From Terrabacter sp. Ter38 (GTDB taxonomy: Bacteria > Actinomycetota > Actinomycetes > Actinomycetales > Dermatophilaceae): a stretch of 64,000 nucleotides of DNA. Positions 24,125-31,620 of this stretch are shown piece by piece. How positions within the stretch are numbered: position 1 is the first letter of the stretch; every line of letters starts with the position of its first letter. Both the position numbers and the translations under genes were made by a program. The notes below the pieces were generated by a model. It was not told where the DNA came from. It saw nothing but the letters and a program-made list of their open reading frames with translations, and made no database searches. The stretch is from NCBI RefSeq assembly GCF_024519435.1, contig NZ_JALJRZ010000004.1, forward strand, positions 124,001 to 188,000. Direction: 5' to 3'.

Positions 24125-24580
24125 ATGGAGATCGAGCGCAGCGTCACGGTGGCACACCCGGTCGACCGTGTGTTCGCGTACCTCAGCGACTTCACGAACA
24201 CCACGGAATGGGACCCCGGGACCGTCCGCACCGAGCGGGTGTCGGGCGACGGAGGCCTCGGCACGCGCTACCACAACGTGTCGAAGTTCCTCGGCCGTGA
24301 GACCGAGCTCGACTACATGGTCATCGAGCACGTCCCCGACGAACGGTTCGCGCTGCGGGGCGAGAACGCGACGGTCGTCGCCAAGGACACGATGACCTTC
24401 GTGCGCACCGTGACCGGCTCGGGAGCAGCCGCGGGCGAGGGCACGACGGTGACCTACCGGGCGGACTTCGAGTTCAAGGGCATCGCCAAGCTCGCCGCAC
24501 CGCTGCTCGCGCCGGCGTTCAAGAAGCTCGGCGACGAGGCCGAGCAGGGGATGCGGGACGCGTTGAGCAGGCTGGGGTAG
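24125..24580 (+). CDS. SRPBCC-family protein
   Basis: 151 residues. A polyketide-cyclase/START-like fold: MEIERSVTVAHPVDRVFAYL, TTEWDPGTVRTERVSGDGG, then a C-terminal helix KLGDEAEQGMRDALSRLG. These proteins bind hydrophobic ligands in a deep cavity; here a lipid or carotenoid-like ligand would suit the operon, but that is a guess. The ribosome site GGAGAACGC precedes the ATG. Three bases separate it from litR, so they are co-transcribed. Confidence 0.85.
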   Translation: MEIERSVTVAHPVDRVFAYLSDFTNTTEWDPGTVRTERVSGDGGLGTRYHNVSKFLGRETELDYMVIEHVPDERFALRGENATVVAKDTMTFVRTVTGSGAAAGEGTTVTYRADFEFKGIAKLAAPLLAPAFKKLGDEAEQGMRDALSRLG

Positions 24581-24583
24581 CGG

Positions 24584-25519
24584 ATGTACACCATCAAGCG
24601 TGCCGCGGAGCTGACCGGGATCAGCGTCGCCACCCTGCGCGCCTGGGAGCGCCGCTACGGCGTCGTCAGCCCGCAGCGCTCCGACGGCGGCTACCGGCTC
24701 TACGGTCCGGAGGACGTCAGGGCCCTCGCGATCATGAACTCCCTCGTCAACGAGGGTTGGTCGGCCCGCGAGGCTGCCGCCGAGACGACCCGCCGGCTCT
24801 CGAGCCGCGATCCCGCCGGTCGCCAGGCCCCCTTCGGCCGCGTTGACCGCGAGGGCCGCGGCAGCCGCGTCGCGCCGCTGCGACCCGGCGGGCGCTACCA
24901 GTCCGAGGACGCCGAGGCGTTCATCCGCGCGGCCGAGCGACTCGACTCCGCGTCCGCGACGGCGGTGCTCGATGCGCGCTTCGCGCTCGGCACGTTCGAG
25001 CACGTCGTCGACGACTGGCTCATGCCGACCCTCCAGCTCGTCGGTGAGGAGTGGGCGCACGGCCGGCTCACGGTCGCCGGTGAGCACCTCGTCTCGTATG
25101 CCGTCCAGCGCCGTCTGGCAGCCGCCTACGAGGCCGCGTCGGGCCGGGTCGACGGCCCGACCCTCCTCATCGGTCTGCCACCCGGTTCCCGTCACGAGCT
25201 CGGTCTGCTCGCCTTTGCCGTGGCCGCGCGTCGGGCCGGCTTCGCGACGGTCTACGTCGGCGCCGACCTGCCCGTCGATGACTGGCTGCGCGCGATCGAG
25301 GCTCGAGGGGCGACCGGCATGGTCATGGCCGTGCCGCGCAACATCGACATCGCCTCGGCGCAGGAGATCGTCGACACCGTGGCCCGCGTCCACCCGGAGG
25401 TCGTCATCGGGCTCGGCGGCAGCCAGCAGAACGAGATCAGCGGACCGTGCGTGCACCTCGGCCACTCGATCACCGTCGCCGTGGGCGAGATGACGCGCCG
25501 CCTGCGCGTCCCCGCCTGA
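24584..25519 (+). CDS. litR: LitR/CarH-type B12-dependent light-responsive MerR regulator
   Basis: 311 residues. N-terminal MerR winged helix (YTIKRAAELTGISVATLRAW, then GGYRLYGPEDV) at 2-45, linker, then B12-binding-2 cap domain (about 110-190) and Rossmann B12 domain (about 190-300). Trp157-x9-Glu167-His168 is the CarH photosensing motif; S202-R-H204-E-L-G207 carries the lower-axial His, with Ser in place of the usual Asp/Glu. In the family, tetramers with adenosylcobalamin repress in the dark and fall apart in light. It sits between an SRPBCC gene and cobK and faces a photolyase/lipid operon, which are its expected targets. Confidence 0.92.
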   Translation: MYTIKRAAELTGISVATLRAWERRYGVVSPQRSDGGYRLYGPEDVRALAIMNSLVNEGWSAREAAAETTRRLSSRDPAGRQAPFGRVDREGRGSRVAPLRPGGRYQSEDAEAFIRAAERLDSASATAVLDARFALGTFEHVVDDWLMPTLQLVGEEWAHGRLTVAGEHLVSYAVQRRLAAAYEAASGRVDGPTLLIGLPPGSRHELGLLAFAVAARRAGFATVYVGADLPVDDWLRAIEARGATGMVMAVPRNIDIASAQEIVDTVARVHPEVVIGLGGSQQNEISGPCVHLGHSITVAVGEMTRRLRVPA

Positions 25520-25520
25520 C

Positions 25521-26261
25521 GTGCGCGTCCTCGTCCTCGGAGGCACGGGGGAGGCGCGGGACCTCGCGGGTCGCCTCGTCGAGCGCGGCGACGACGTGGT
25601 GTCGAGCCTCGCCGGACGGGTCAGCGCCCCGGCCTTGCCGGTCGGCGAGGTCCGCACCGGAGGCTTCGGCGGTGTCGACGGTCTGGCCGACCACCTCATG
25701 ACGCACGGCTATGACGTCGTCGTCGACGCGACCCACCCCTTCGCCGCGCGGATCACGGGCAATGCCGTCGCCGCCTGCGGCCGGGTCGGCCTGCCGCTCG
25801 TCCGACTCCAGCGGCCGGGGTGGTGCCACCACCCGCTCGCCGGGGAGTTCACCTGGGTCGAGGACGTCGAGGCCGCGCGGGTCGCGGCCGAGGCCCTCGG
25901 GGTCCGGCCGTTCCTCACGACCGGGCGACAGCAGCTCGAGACCTTCGCCGCGTGGGACGACCGCTACGTCCTGGCGCGGGTCGTCGACCCGCCCGACTGG
26001 GACGTGCCCTCCTCCTGGGAGGTGCTGAGGGCGCGCGGACCCTACCCCTACGCCGCCGAGCGCGAGCTCCTCGAGAGCCGGGCCGTCGACGTGCTCCTCA
26101 CCAAGGACTCCGGCGGCGCCCTGACGGAGGACAAGCTCGCTGCCGCGCACGACCTCGGGGTGCCCGTCGTCGTGGTGCGGCGGCCGCCGGTGCCCGACGG
26201 CGTGGCCGTCGTCGAGTCGGTGGGGGATGCCGTGGTCGCCATCGGCGCGAAACCGGCCTGA
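25521..26261 (+). CDS. cobK: Precorrin-6A reductase
   Basis: 246 residues, starting GTG one base after the litR stop. Family motifs: LVLGGTGEARDLAGRL at the N-terminus, VVVDATHPFAARITGNAVAA, LVRLQRPGW, TTGRQQLETFA, and LLTKDSGGALTEDKLAAA near the C-terminus. CobK uses NADPH to reduce precorrin-6A to precorrin-6B in the aerobic corrin pathway. Its position directly behind a B12 photosensor gene, apart from the main cob operons, is unusual. No riboswitch is seen upstream. Confidence 0.92.
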   Translation: MRVLVLGGTGEARDLAGRLVERGDDVVSSLAGRVSAPALPVGEVRTGGFGGVDGLADHLMTHGYDVVVDATHPFAARITGNAVAACGRVGLPLVRLQRPGWCHHPLAGEFTWVEDVEAARVAAEALGVRPFLTTGRQQLETFAAWDDRYVLARVVDPPDWDVPSSWEVLRARGPYPYAAERELLESRAVDVLLTKDSGGALTEDKLAAAHDLGVPVVVVRRPPVPDGVAVVESVGDAVVAIGAKPA

Positions 26262-26290
26262 CGGCATACGACCTCGCGTAGGTTCGAGAG

Positions 26291-28075
26291 GTGAGCGCGG
26301 ACCTGCAGCAGCGGGCGCGGTGGGAGCGGCTGCTCCCGGGCGTGGCGGTCCTGCGCCGTTACGACACGGTGTGGTTGCGCGGCGACGTGCTGGGCGGCAT
26401 CACCGTCGCCGCCTACCTCGTGCCGCAGGTCCTCGCCTATGCGGAGGTGGCCGGGCTACCTGCCGTGACGGGGCTGTGGGCCGTCGGGCCGGGGCTGCTC
26501 GTCTACGCGGTGCTCGGGTCCTCGAGGCAGCTGTCGGTCGGGCCCGAGTCGACGACGGCGCTCATGACGGCTGCCGGCGTGGGTGCCCTCGTGACGGCCG
26601 GCGGCGGCATGGCGATGCGCCAGGAGATGGCTGCGCTCCTCGCGATCGCCGTCGGTCTCATCTGCCTCGTCGGCTTCGTGACGCGGCTCGGCTTCCTCTC
26701 CGACCTGCTGTCCAAGCCGGTGCTCGTCGGCTACATGGCCGGCATCGCGGCGCTCATGATCGTCAGCCAGCTCGGCAAGGTGACCGGGCTCCACGTCGAG
26801 GGCGACTCCTTCCTCCAGGAGGTGAGGTACGCCATCACGCACCTCGGCGACGTCCACGTGCCGACGGTGCTGCTGGCGCTCGTCGTGCTCGTCGTGCTGC
26901 TCGCCTTCCAGCGCCTGGCGCCGCAGTGGCCCGGGCCGCTCATCGCGATGCTCGGGTCGACGCTGGTCGTCGACGTCCTCGACCTCGCCGACCGGTTCGG
27001 GATCACGCTCGTCGGCCCCGTGCCGGACGGGCTCCCGTCGTTCTCACTGCCCGACGTGTCCGAGGTCGACGTGTGGGCCCTGCTCCCCGCGGCCCTGGGC
27101 GTCGCGCTCGTCGCGTACTCGGACAACGTGCTGACCGGGCGGGCCTTCGCCGGTCGCCACCGCGAGACCATCGACAGCGACCAGGAGTTCCTCGCCCTCG
27201 GCGGCGCCAACGTCGCGACCGGTTTGCTCCAGGGCTTCCCGATCAGCTCGAGCGGCAGCCGCACCGTCATCGCCGACTCGATGGGGGCGCGCACCCAGCT
27301 GCACTCCCTCGTCTCACTCGTCCTCGTCATCGCGACCCTGCTCTGGCTCGGGCCGGTCATCGCGGCCTTCCCGACCGCGGCGCTCGGCGCCGTCGTCGTC
27401 TACGCCGCGATCCGCCTCGTCGACATCGCCGAGATGCGACGCATCGGCGCGTTCCGGCGCAGCGAGCTCGTGCTGGCACTCGCGACGACCGCCGCCGTGC
27501 TCCTCTTCGGGGTGCTGCCCGGCATCGGGGCGGCGATCGCGCTCTCGGTGCTCGACCTGCTGCGCCGCATCGTCCACCCGCACGACGGGGTGCTCGGCTA
27601 CGTGCCCGACGTCGCCGGCATGCACGACATCGACGACCACCCGAACGCCGTGCAGGTGCCCGGGCTCGTCGTCTACCGCTACGACTCGCCCCTCTTCTTC
27701 GCCAACTCCGACGACTTCGTGCGCCGTGCCCTCACGGTCGTCGACGAGGCGGCTCGCCACGCGGGGGTCGAGTGGTTCCTGCTCAACGCCGAGGCCAACA
27801 CCGAGGTCGACCTCACGGCCGTCGACGCGCTCGAGACCCTGCGCTCCACCCTCGCCGACCGGGAGATCCGCTTCGCCATGGCACGCGTCAAGGAGGACAT
27901 GCGTGCCTCGCTCGAGGCGGGGGGCTTCATCGAGAAGGTCGGGACGGACCTCATCTTCCCCACCCTGCCGACCGCCGTCGCCGCGTATGCCGCGTGGTAC
28001 GAGCGCGAGCACGGCTCCGGGCCGCCGGGGTTGCGCATCCCACCCGTGCCGGCCCAGCCGGAGCCGGACGCCTAG
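26291..28075 (+). CDS. SulP-family anion transporter with STAS domain
   Basis: 594 residues. It has a SulP membrane domain (YDTVWLRGDVLGGITVAAYL near the start; about 11-14 hydrophobic segments; PISSSGSRTVIADSMGARTQ in the middle) and a C-terminal STAS domain from about 460 (VQVPGLVVYRYDSPLFFANS...LLNAEANTEVDLTAVDAL). The family carries sulfate, bicarbonate or other anions. TAGGTT at 26279-26284, six bases before the GTG, suggests a leaderless transcript separate from cobK. Confidence 0.9.
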   Translation: MSADLQQRARWERLLPGVAVLRRYDTVWLRGDVLGGITVAAYLVPQVLAYAEVAGLPAVTGLWAVGPGLLVYAVLGSSRQLSVGPESTTALMTAAGVGALVTAGGGMAMRQEMAALLAIAVGLICLVGFVTRLGFLSDLLSKPVLVGYMAGIAALMIVSQLGKVTGLHVEGDSFLQEVRYAITHLGDVHVPTVLLALVVLVVLLAFQRLAPQWPGPLIAMLGSTLVVDVLDLADRFGITLVGPVPDGLPSFSLPDVSEVDVWALLPAALGVALVAYSDNVLTGRAFAGRHRETIDSDQEFLALGGANVATGLLQGFPISSSGSRTVIADSMGARTQLHSLVSLVLVIATLLWLGPVIAAFPTAALGAVVVYAAIRLVDIAEMRRIGAFRRSELVLALATTAAVLLFGVLPGIGAAIALSVLDLLRRIVHPHDGVLGYVPDVAGMHDIDDHPNAVQVPGLVVYRYDSPLFFANSDDFVRRALTVVDEAARHAGVEWFLLNAEANTEVDLTAVDALETLRSTLADREIRFAMARVKEDMRASLEAGGFIEKVGTDLIFPTLPTAVAAYAAWYEREHGSGPPGLRIPPVPAQPEPDA

Positions 28076-28085
28076 CCTTGCGGGC

Positions 28086-28544
28086 ATGCACCTCGACCCA
28101 CCCACCGGGCCGCCGACCGTCGTCTCCATCCACGTCGCCAAGGGTCGCCGGCTGCCGACGCGCTCGGTCCCGAGGGTCGAGGCCGAAGCGGGGGCCGGGC
28201 TCGTGGGGGACCGCTACCACGGCAGCCGGCACCGGCACGTGACGATCCAGTCGGTGCCCGACCTCGAGGCAGCGGCCGCCGACCTCGGGCGCCCGGTCGA
28301 GCCGGGGCTGACGCGACGCAACCTGACGATCTCGGGCGGGACGATCCCCACGAGGCCGGGCGACCGCATCACCATCGGCGACGTCGAGCTCGAGGTCGTG
28401 CGCATCGCGGCGCCCTGTCGCCTCCTCGACGACAACCTCGGCCCGGGCGCGGCGCGGGCGCTGCACGCGCGGGCCGGGACGGTCTTCCGGCTGCTGACGT
28501 CCGGGACGATCAGCGTCGGCGACGAGGTCGACCTCGCTCCCTGA
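28086..28544 (+). CDS. MOSC-domain protein
   Basis: 152 residues. MOSC fold: VVSIHVAKGRRLPTRSVPRV, GLVGDRYHGSRHRHVTIQSV, PGLTRRNLTISG, GDRITIGDVELEVVRIAAPC with the conserved Cys (APCRLLDD), and a C-terminal GTISVGDEV. MOSC domains bind sulfur at the Cys and act in molybdenum cofactor sulfuration or mARC-like reductases. This stand-alone form has no defined substrate. TAGCCT (28073-28078) seven bases before the ATG, coinciding with the sulP stop, suggests a leaderless start. Confidence 0.87.
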   Translation: MHLDPPTGPPTVVSIHVAKGRRLPTRSVPRVEAEAGAGLVGDRYHGSRHRHVTIQSVPDLEAAAADLGRPVEPGLTRRNLTISGGTIPTRPGDRITIGDVELEVVRIAAPCRLLDDNLGPGAARALHARAGTVFRLLTSGTISVGDEVDLAP

Positions 28545-28608
28545 CCGCCCTTCTCCCGGTCCGCCCGCAGTTGGGCGCCACGTGGTCGGTTCCTGCGGTC
28601 GGCGCAGG

Positions 28609-29562
28609 TCAGGTGGCGCGGCGGCGCGCCGGACGGCGGGTTGTCGCGGTGCAGGCGATGACCACCGCGACGGCGAGGGAGCCGACGCTGACGCGCTGCG
28701 CGAGGCGAGCGGCCGGGGTGATGTCGTGGGCCCTCGCCGCCGGGCCGTCGCCCAGGGTGCCGCGGTCCTCGATCTCGCCCTCGTAGCTGTTCGAGCCACC
28801 GAGCCGCACCCCGAGCACACCGGCGAAGGACGCCTCGACGACGCCGCCGTTGGGGCTCGGGTGGGCCGGGGCGTCACGCCGGATCGCCCTCCAGCCGGCG
28901 ACAGCTCGTTCCCTCGACTCGGCGCTCGCCAGAGCCAGTCCGGCCGCGACCCGCGCCGGGACCCAGTTGACGACGTCATCGAGCCTCGCTGCGGCCCAGC
29001 CGAACTCGCGGTAGCGGTCGTTGCGGTGACCGACCATCGCGTCGAGCGTGTTGACGGCTCGATAGCCGAGCAGGCCGGGGACGCCGAGAAGGCCACCCCA
29101 CAGGAGCGGTGCGACGACGGCGTCGGACGTGTTCTCGGCGAGCGACTCGATGCAGGCGCGCGCGACATCGTCGGCGTCGAGCCGCGTCGTGTCCCGCCCG
29201 ACGAGGTTGCGCACCTGCACACGGGCGGCCGCGAGGTCACCCTGCCGCAGCTGGCCGTCGATCGCGGACGCCTCCCGCGTCAGTGAGCGACCGCCGAGCA
29301 CGGCCCATGTCGCCGCAGCGGTCACGAGGGTGTGGGCGACGCGGCTCCTCCGGGTCGACCGCTCCGCCAGGACGCCGAGGCCGACGGTGGTGCCCACGAG
29401 CAGCGCGACGTGCGAGACGCCGCGAGCCCGATGGACGGCATACGTCCGCCCCTCGAGGGCCGTTGCAGCCGAGCCGAACCCGGCCACGGGGTGCCAGCGG
29501 CGCGGGTCCCCGAACGCCTGGTCGAGCGCCCAGCCCAGGACCAGTCCGGCGGAGCGGCTCAT
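28609..29562 (-). CDS. cobD: Adenosylcobinamide-phosphate synthase
   Basis: 317 residues, multi-span membrane protein of the CobD/CbiB family: LGWALDQAFGDPRRWHPVAG, RNLVGRDTTRLDADDVARAC, ESLAENTSDAVVAPLLWGGL, YRAVNTLDAMVGHRNDRYRE and HPSPNGGVVEASFAGVLGVR are all family landmarks. It attaches the (R)-1-amino-2-propanol phosphate arm to adenosylcobyric acid. It overlaps cobA by 4 bases and ends the chlID-cobO-cobB-cobC-cobA-cobD operon. The C-terminal 20 residues are Arg/Thr-rich and unconserved. Confidence 0.93.
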   Translation of the reverse strand: MSRSAGLVLGWALDQAFGDPRRWHPVAGFGSAATALEGRTYAVHRARGVSHVALLVGTTVGLGVLAERSTRRSRVAHTLVTAAATWAVLGGRSLTREASAIDGQLRQGDLAAARVQVRNLVGRDTTRLDADDVARACIESLAENTSDAVVAPLLWGGLLGVPGLLGYRAVNTLDAMVGHRNDRYREFGWAAARLDDVVNWVPARVAAGLALASAESRERAVAGWRAIRRDAPAHPSPNGGVVEASFAGVLGVRLGGSNSYEGEIEDRGTLGDGPAARAHDITPAARLAQRVSVGSLAVAVVIACTATTRRPARRRAT

Positions 29563-30569
29563 CGCAGGACGTCGAGGGCTGCGACGTCACCGATGACGAC
29601 GACGGCAGGGGCGCCGAGACCGTCACGGCGGGCGGTGGCGTCGATGTCGCGCAGGGATGCTCGGACCGTTCGCATGCTCGGCAGCCCCGCGTCGGCCACG
29701 ACGGCCGCAGGGGTGTTCGGCGACAATCCCTCGGCGACGAGGGTCTCGGCGACGGCTCCCAGCGTGGCGACGCCCATGAGCACGACGATCGTGGTGCGGC
29801 TCCGCGCGATGGCCGCCCAGTCGAGCGTGCTGCGGGGGTCGCCCGGCGGCACGTGGGCGCTGACGACGGTGAATCCCTGCACGAGGCTGCGGTGCGTGAC
29901 GGGGATGCCGGCGAGGGCCGGTGCGGCGATGCTCGACGAGATGCCCGGGATGACGACGACGGGGATGCCGCGCGCCGCGCAGGCCTCGGCCTCCTCACCG
30001 CCGCGGCCGAATACGAAGTTGTCGCCTCCCTTGAAGCGCAAGACGTTCTGACCAGCGAGTGCGTGCTCGACGAGGAGGTCGTTGATCCGGTCCTGCGGTG
30101 TGAAGTCGCCGCGCGGGATCTTGCCGACGTCGACGACGTGCACGTCGTCGCGGGCGTGCCGCAGCGCGCTGAGCGGCGCGAGCCGGTCATGGACGATCAC
30201 GTCGGCCTGCCGGATGGCCTCGATCCCGGCGACGGTCAGCAGGCCGGGGTCGCCGAGGCCGCCTCCGAGGAGCGTCACCGTCCCGACCACCGGCCGGCCT
30301 TCTGCGACAGCGACGTCCGGGGTCGGCGCGGGAGACGTCGACGGGTCCCCGCGGAGGACGACGTCGTATGCCGTCGGGTCGGCCTGCGGGACGAGCGTGA
30401 CGAGCCCGCGTTCGGCGAGGTCGCGCAGCGACGTCGGCAGGTCGTCGAGCGCCGCGGCGACGGTCACGCGGGCCCCGTCGCCCAGGAGCGCGTGGACCGT
30501 CGCGACCGAGTGCGGTGCGATGCGCGCGACGAGGACCGAGAGGCCGGAGAAGCTCAGCTCAGGCGACAT
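29559..30569 (-). CDS. cobA: Uroporphyrinogen-III C-methyltransferase with degenerate CysG-like N-terminus
   Basis: 336 residues. Residues 95-335 form a complete SUMT: VTLLGGGLGDPGLLTVAGIE, VIVHDRLAPLSALRHA, VGKIPRGDFTPQDRINDLLV, LRFKGGDNFVFGRGGEEAEA, PGISSSIAAPALAGIPVTHR. It makes precorrin-2 from uroporphyrinogen III with SAM. The first 90 residues resemble the start of the siroheme-synthase NAD domain (GLSVLVAR...VHALLGDGARVTV) but the glycine-rich loop is lost (ARIAPHS instead of GGG) and most of the domain is missing, so dehydrogenase/ferrochelatase activity is unlikely. Confidence 0.9.
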   Translation of the reverse strand: MSPELSFSGLSVLVARIAPHSVATVHALLGDGARVTVAAALDDLPTSLRDLAERGLVTLVPQADPTAYDVVLRGDPSTSPAPTPDVAVAEGRPVVGTVTLLGGGLGDPGLLTVAGIEAIRQADVIVHDRLAPLSALRHARDDVHVVDVGKIPRGDFTPQDRINDLLVEHALAGQNVLRFKGGDNFVFGRGGEEAEACAARGIPVVVIPGISSSIAAPALAGIPVTHRSLVQGFTVVSAHVPPGDPRSTLDWAAIARSRTTIVVLMGVATLGAVAETLVAEGLSPNTPAAVVADAGLPSMRTVRASLRDIDATARRDGLGAPAVVVIGDVAALDVLR

Positions 30570-31620
30570 GGCGCACTCTCCTCAGGTCGTCGAGCGCCGC
30601 AGCGATGCTGCGTGAGGTCTCGGGGTCACGCACCGCGAGTCGGATCCACGTCGGGCCGAGTCCGGGGAACGTCTCGCCCCGGCGCACGGCGAACCCGAGG
30701 CGGGCGAGGCCCTCGCGGACGGACCCTGCACCGAGAGGGCTCGTGTCCACGAGGACGAAGGGCGCTGTCGACGGGGCCGCGGTGCGGAGCCCGACAGCGG
30801 CGAGCTCGTGCACGAGGACCGCACGGTCGGCGGCGAAGGCGACGGCCGCTTCCTCGGCCTCGGCGACGGCGCGCTCGGACAGGCAGGCGACCGTGGCGGC
30901 GATGGCCGGGCTCGAGACGGACCACGGCGGTTGCACGTCGCGCAGGGCGGCGACGAGCGCGGGGTCGCCGACGACGTAGCCGGCGCGCAGACCGGCCAGG
31001 CCCCACGTCTTCGTCAGCGACCGGACGACGATCAGGCCCTCGAGGTCGGGGCCGACGACCGACTCGGACTCGCCCGGCACAGCGTCCATGAAGGCTTCGT
31101 CGACGACGACGACGCGACCGCTGCGGCGCAGCGACCGCACGGCGCCGGAGGGGTGCAGCACACCCGTGGGGTTCGTCGGGTTGCCGACGAACACGAGGTC
31201 GGCGTCGGCGTGCTCACCCGCCGGGGCGAAGGACGACGGGTCGAGGCGGAAGCCGTCCTCGTGCTGCAGCACGCACCGTCCGACCGGGCGACCGGCGGCG
31301 ACGAGGGCTGCCTCGGGCTCGGTGAACTGCGGGTGCACGACGACCGGGCGGCTGCCGGCGACCGCCCGGGCGACGAGCGTGAACGCCTCGGCCCCGCCCG
31401 CGGTCGGCAGCACGCACTCGGGGTCGACGCGGTGCCGTCGCGCGACGGCAGCGACCGCCGGTGCCGGGTCCGGGTATCTCCCGAGGTCCTGAAGGGAGTC
31501 CGCGATGACGTCGGCCAGCCATGGCGGCGGCGCGGGCAGCCGGACGTTGACGGCGAGGTCGACGAGACCCGGGACGACGTCCCGGTCACCGTGGTGGTGC
31601 AGGTCGACCGGGGCGCTCAC
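30559..31620 (-). CDS. cobC: L-threonine-O-3-phosphate decarboxylase-type aminotransferase (CobC)
   Basis: 353 residues from the GTG at 31620. Class I/II PLP-fold: DLAVNVRLPAPPPWLADVIA, TAGGAEAFTLVARAV, FVGNPTNPTGVLHPSG, VVVDEAFMD, and the PLP lysine in VVRSLTKTWGLAGLRAGYVV. Members in cob clusters decarboxylate threonine phosphate to the aminopropanol phosphate linker used by CobD, or are annotated as histidinol-phosphate aminotransferase-like. It overlaps the cobB stop by 4 bases (GTGA) and its stop lies 11 bases inside cobA. Confidence 0.88.
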   Translation of the reverse strand: MSAPVDLHHHGDRDVVPGLVDLAVNVRLPAPPPWLADVIADSLQDLGRYPDPAPAVAAVARRHRVDPECVLPTAGGAEAFTLVARAVAGSRPVVVHPQFTEPEAALVAAGRPVGRCVLQHEDGFRLDPSSFAPAGEHADADLVFVGNPTNPTGVLHPSGAVRSLRRSGRVVVVDEAFMDAVPGESESVVGPDLEGLIVVRSLTKTWGLAGLRAGYVVGDPALVAALRDVQPPWSVSSPAIAATVACLSERAVAEAEEAAVAFAADRAVLVHELAAVGLRTAAPSTAPFVLVDTSPLGAGSVREGLARLGFAVRRGETFPGLGPTWIRLAVRDPETSRSIAAALDDLRRVRHVA

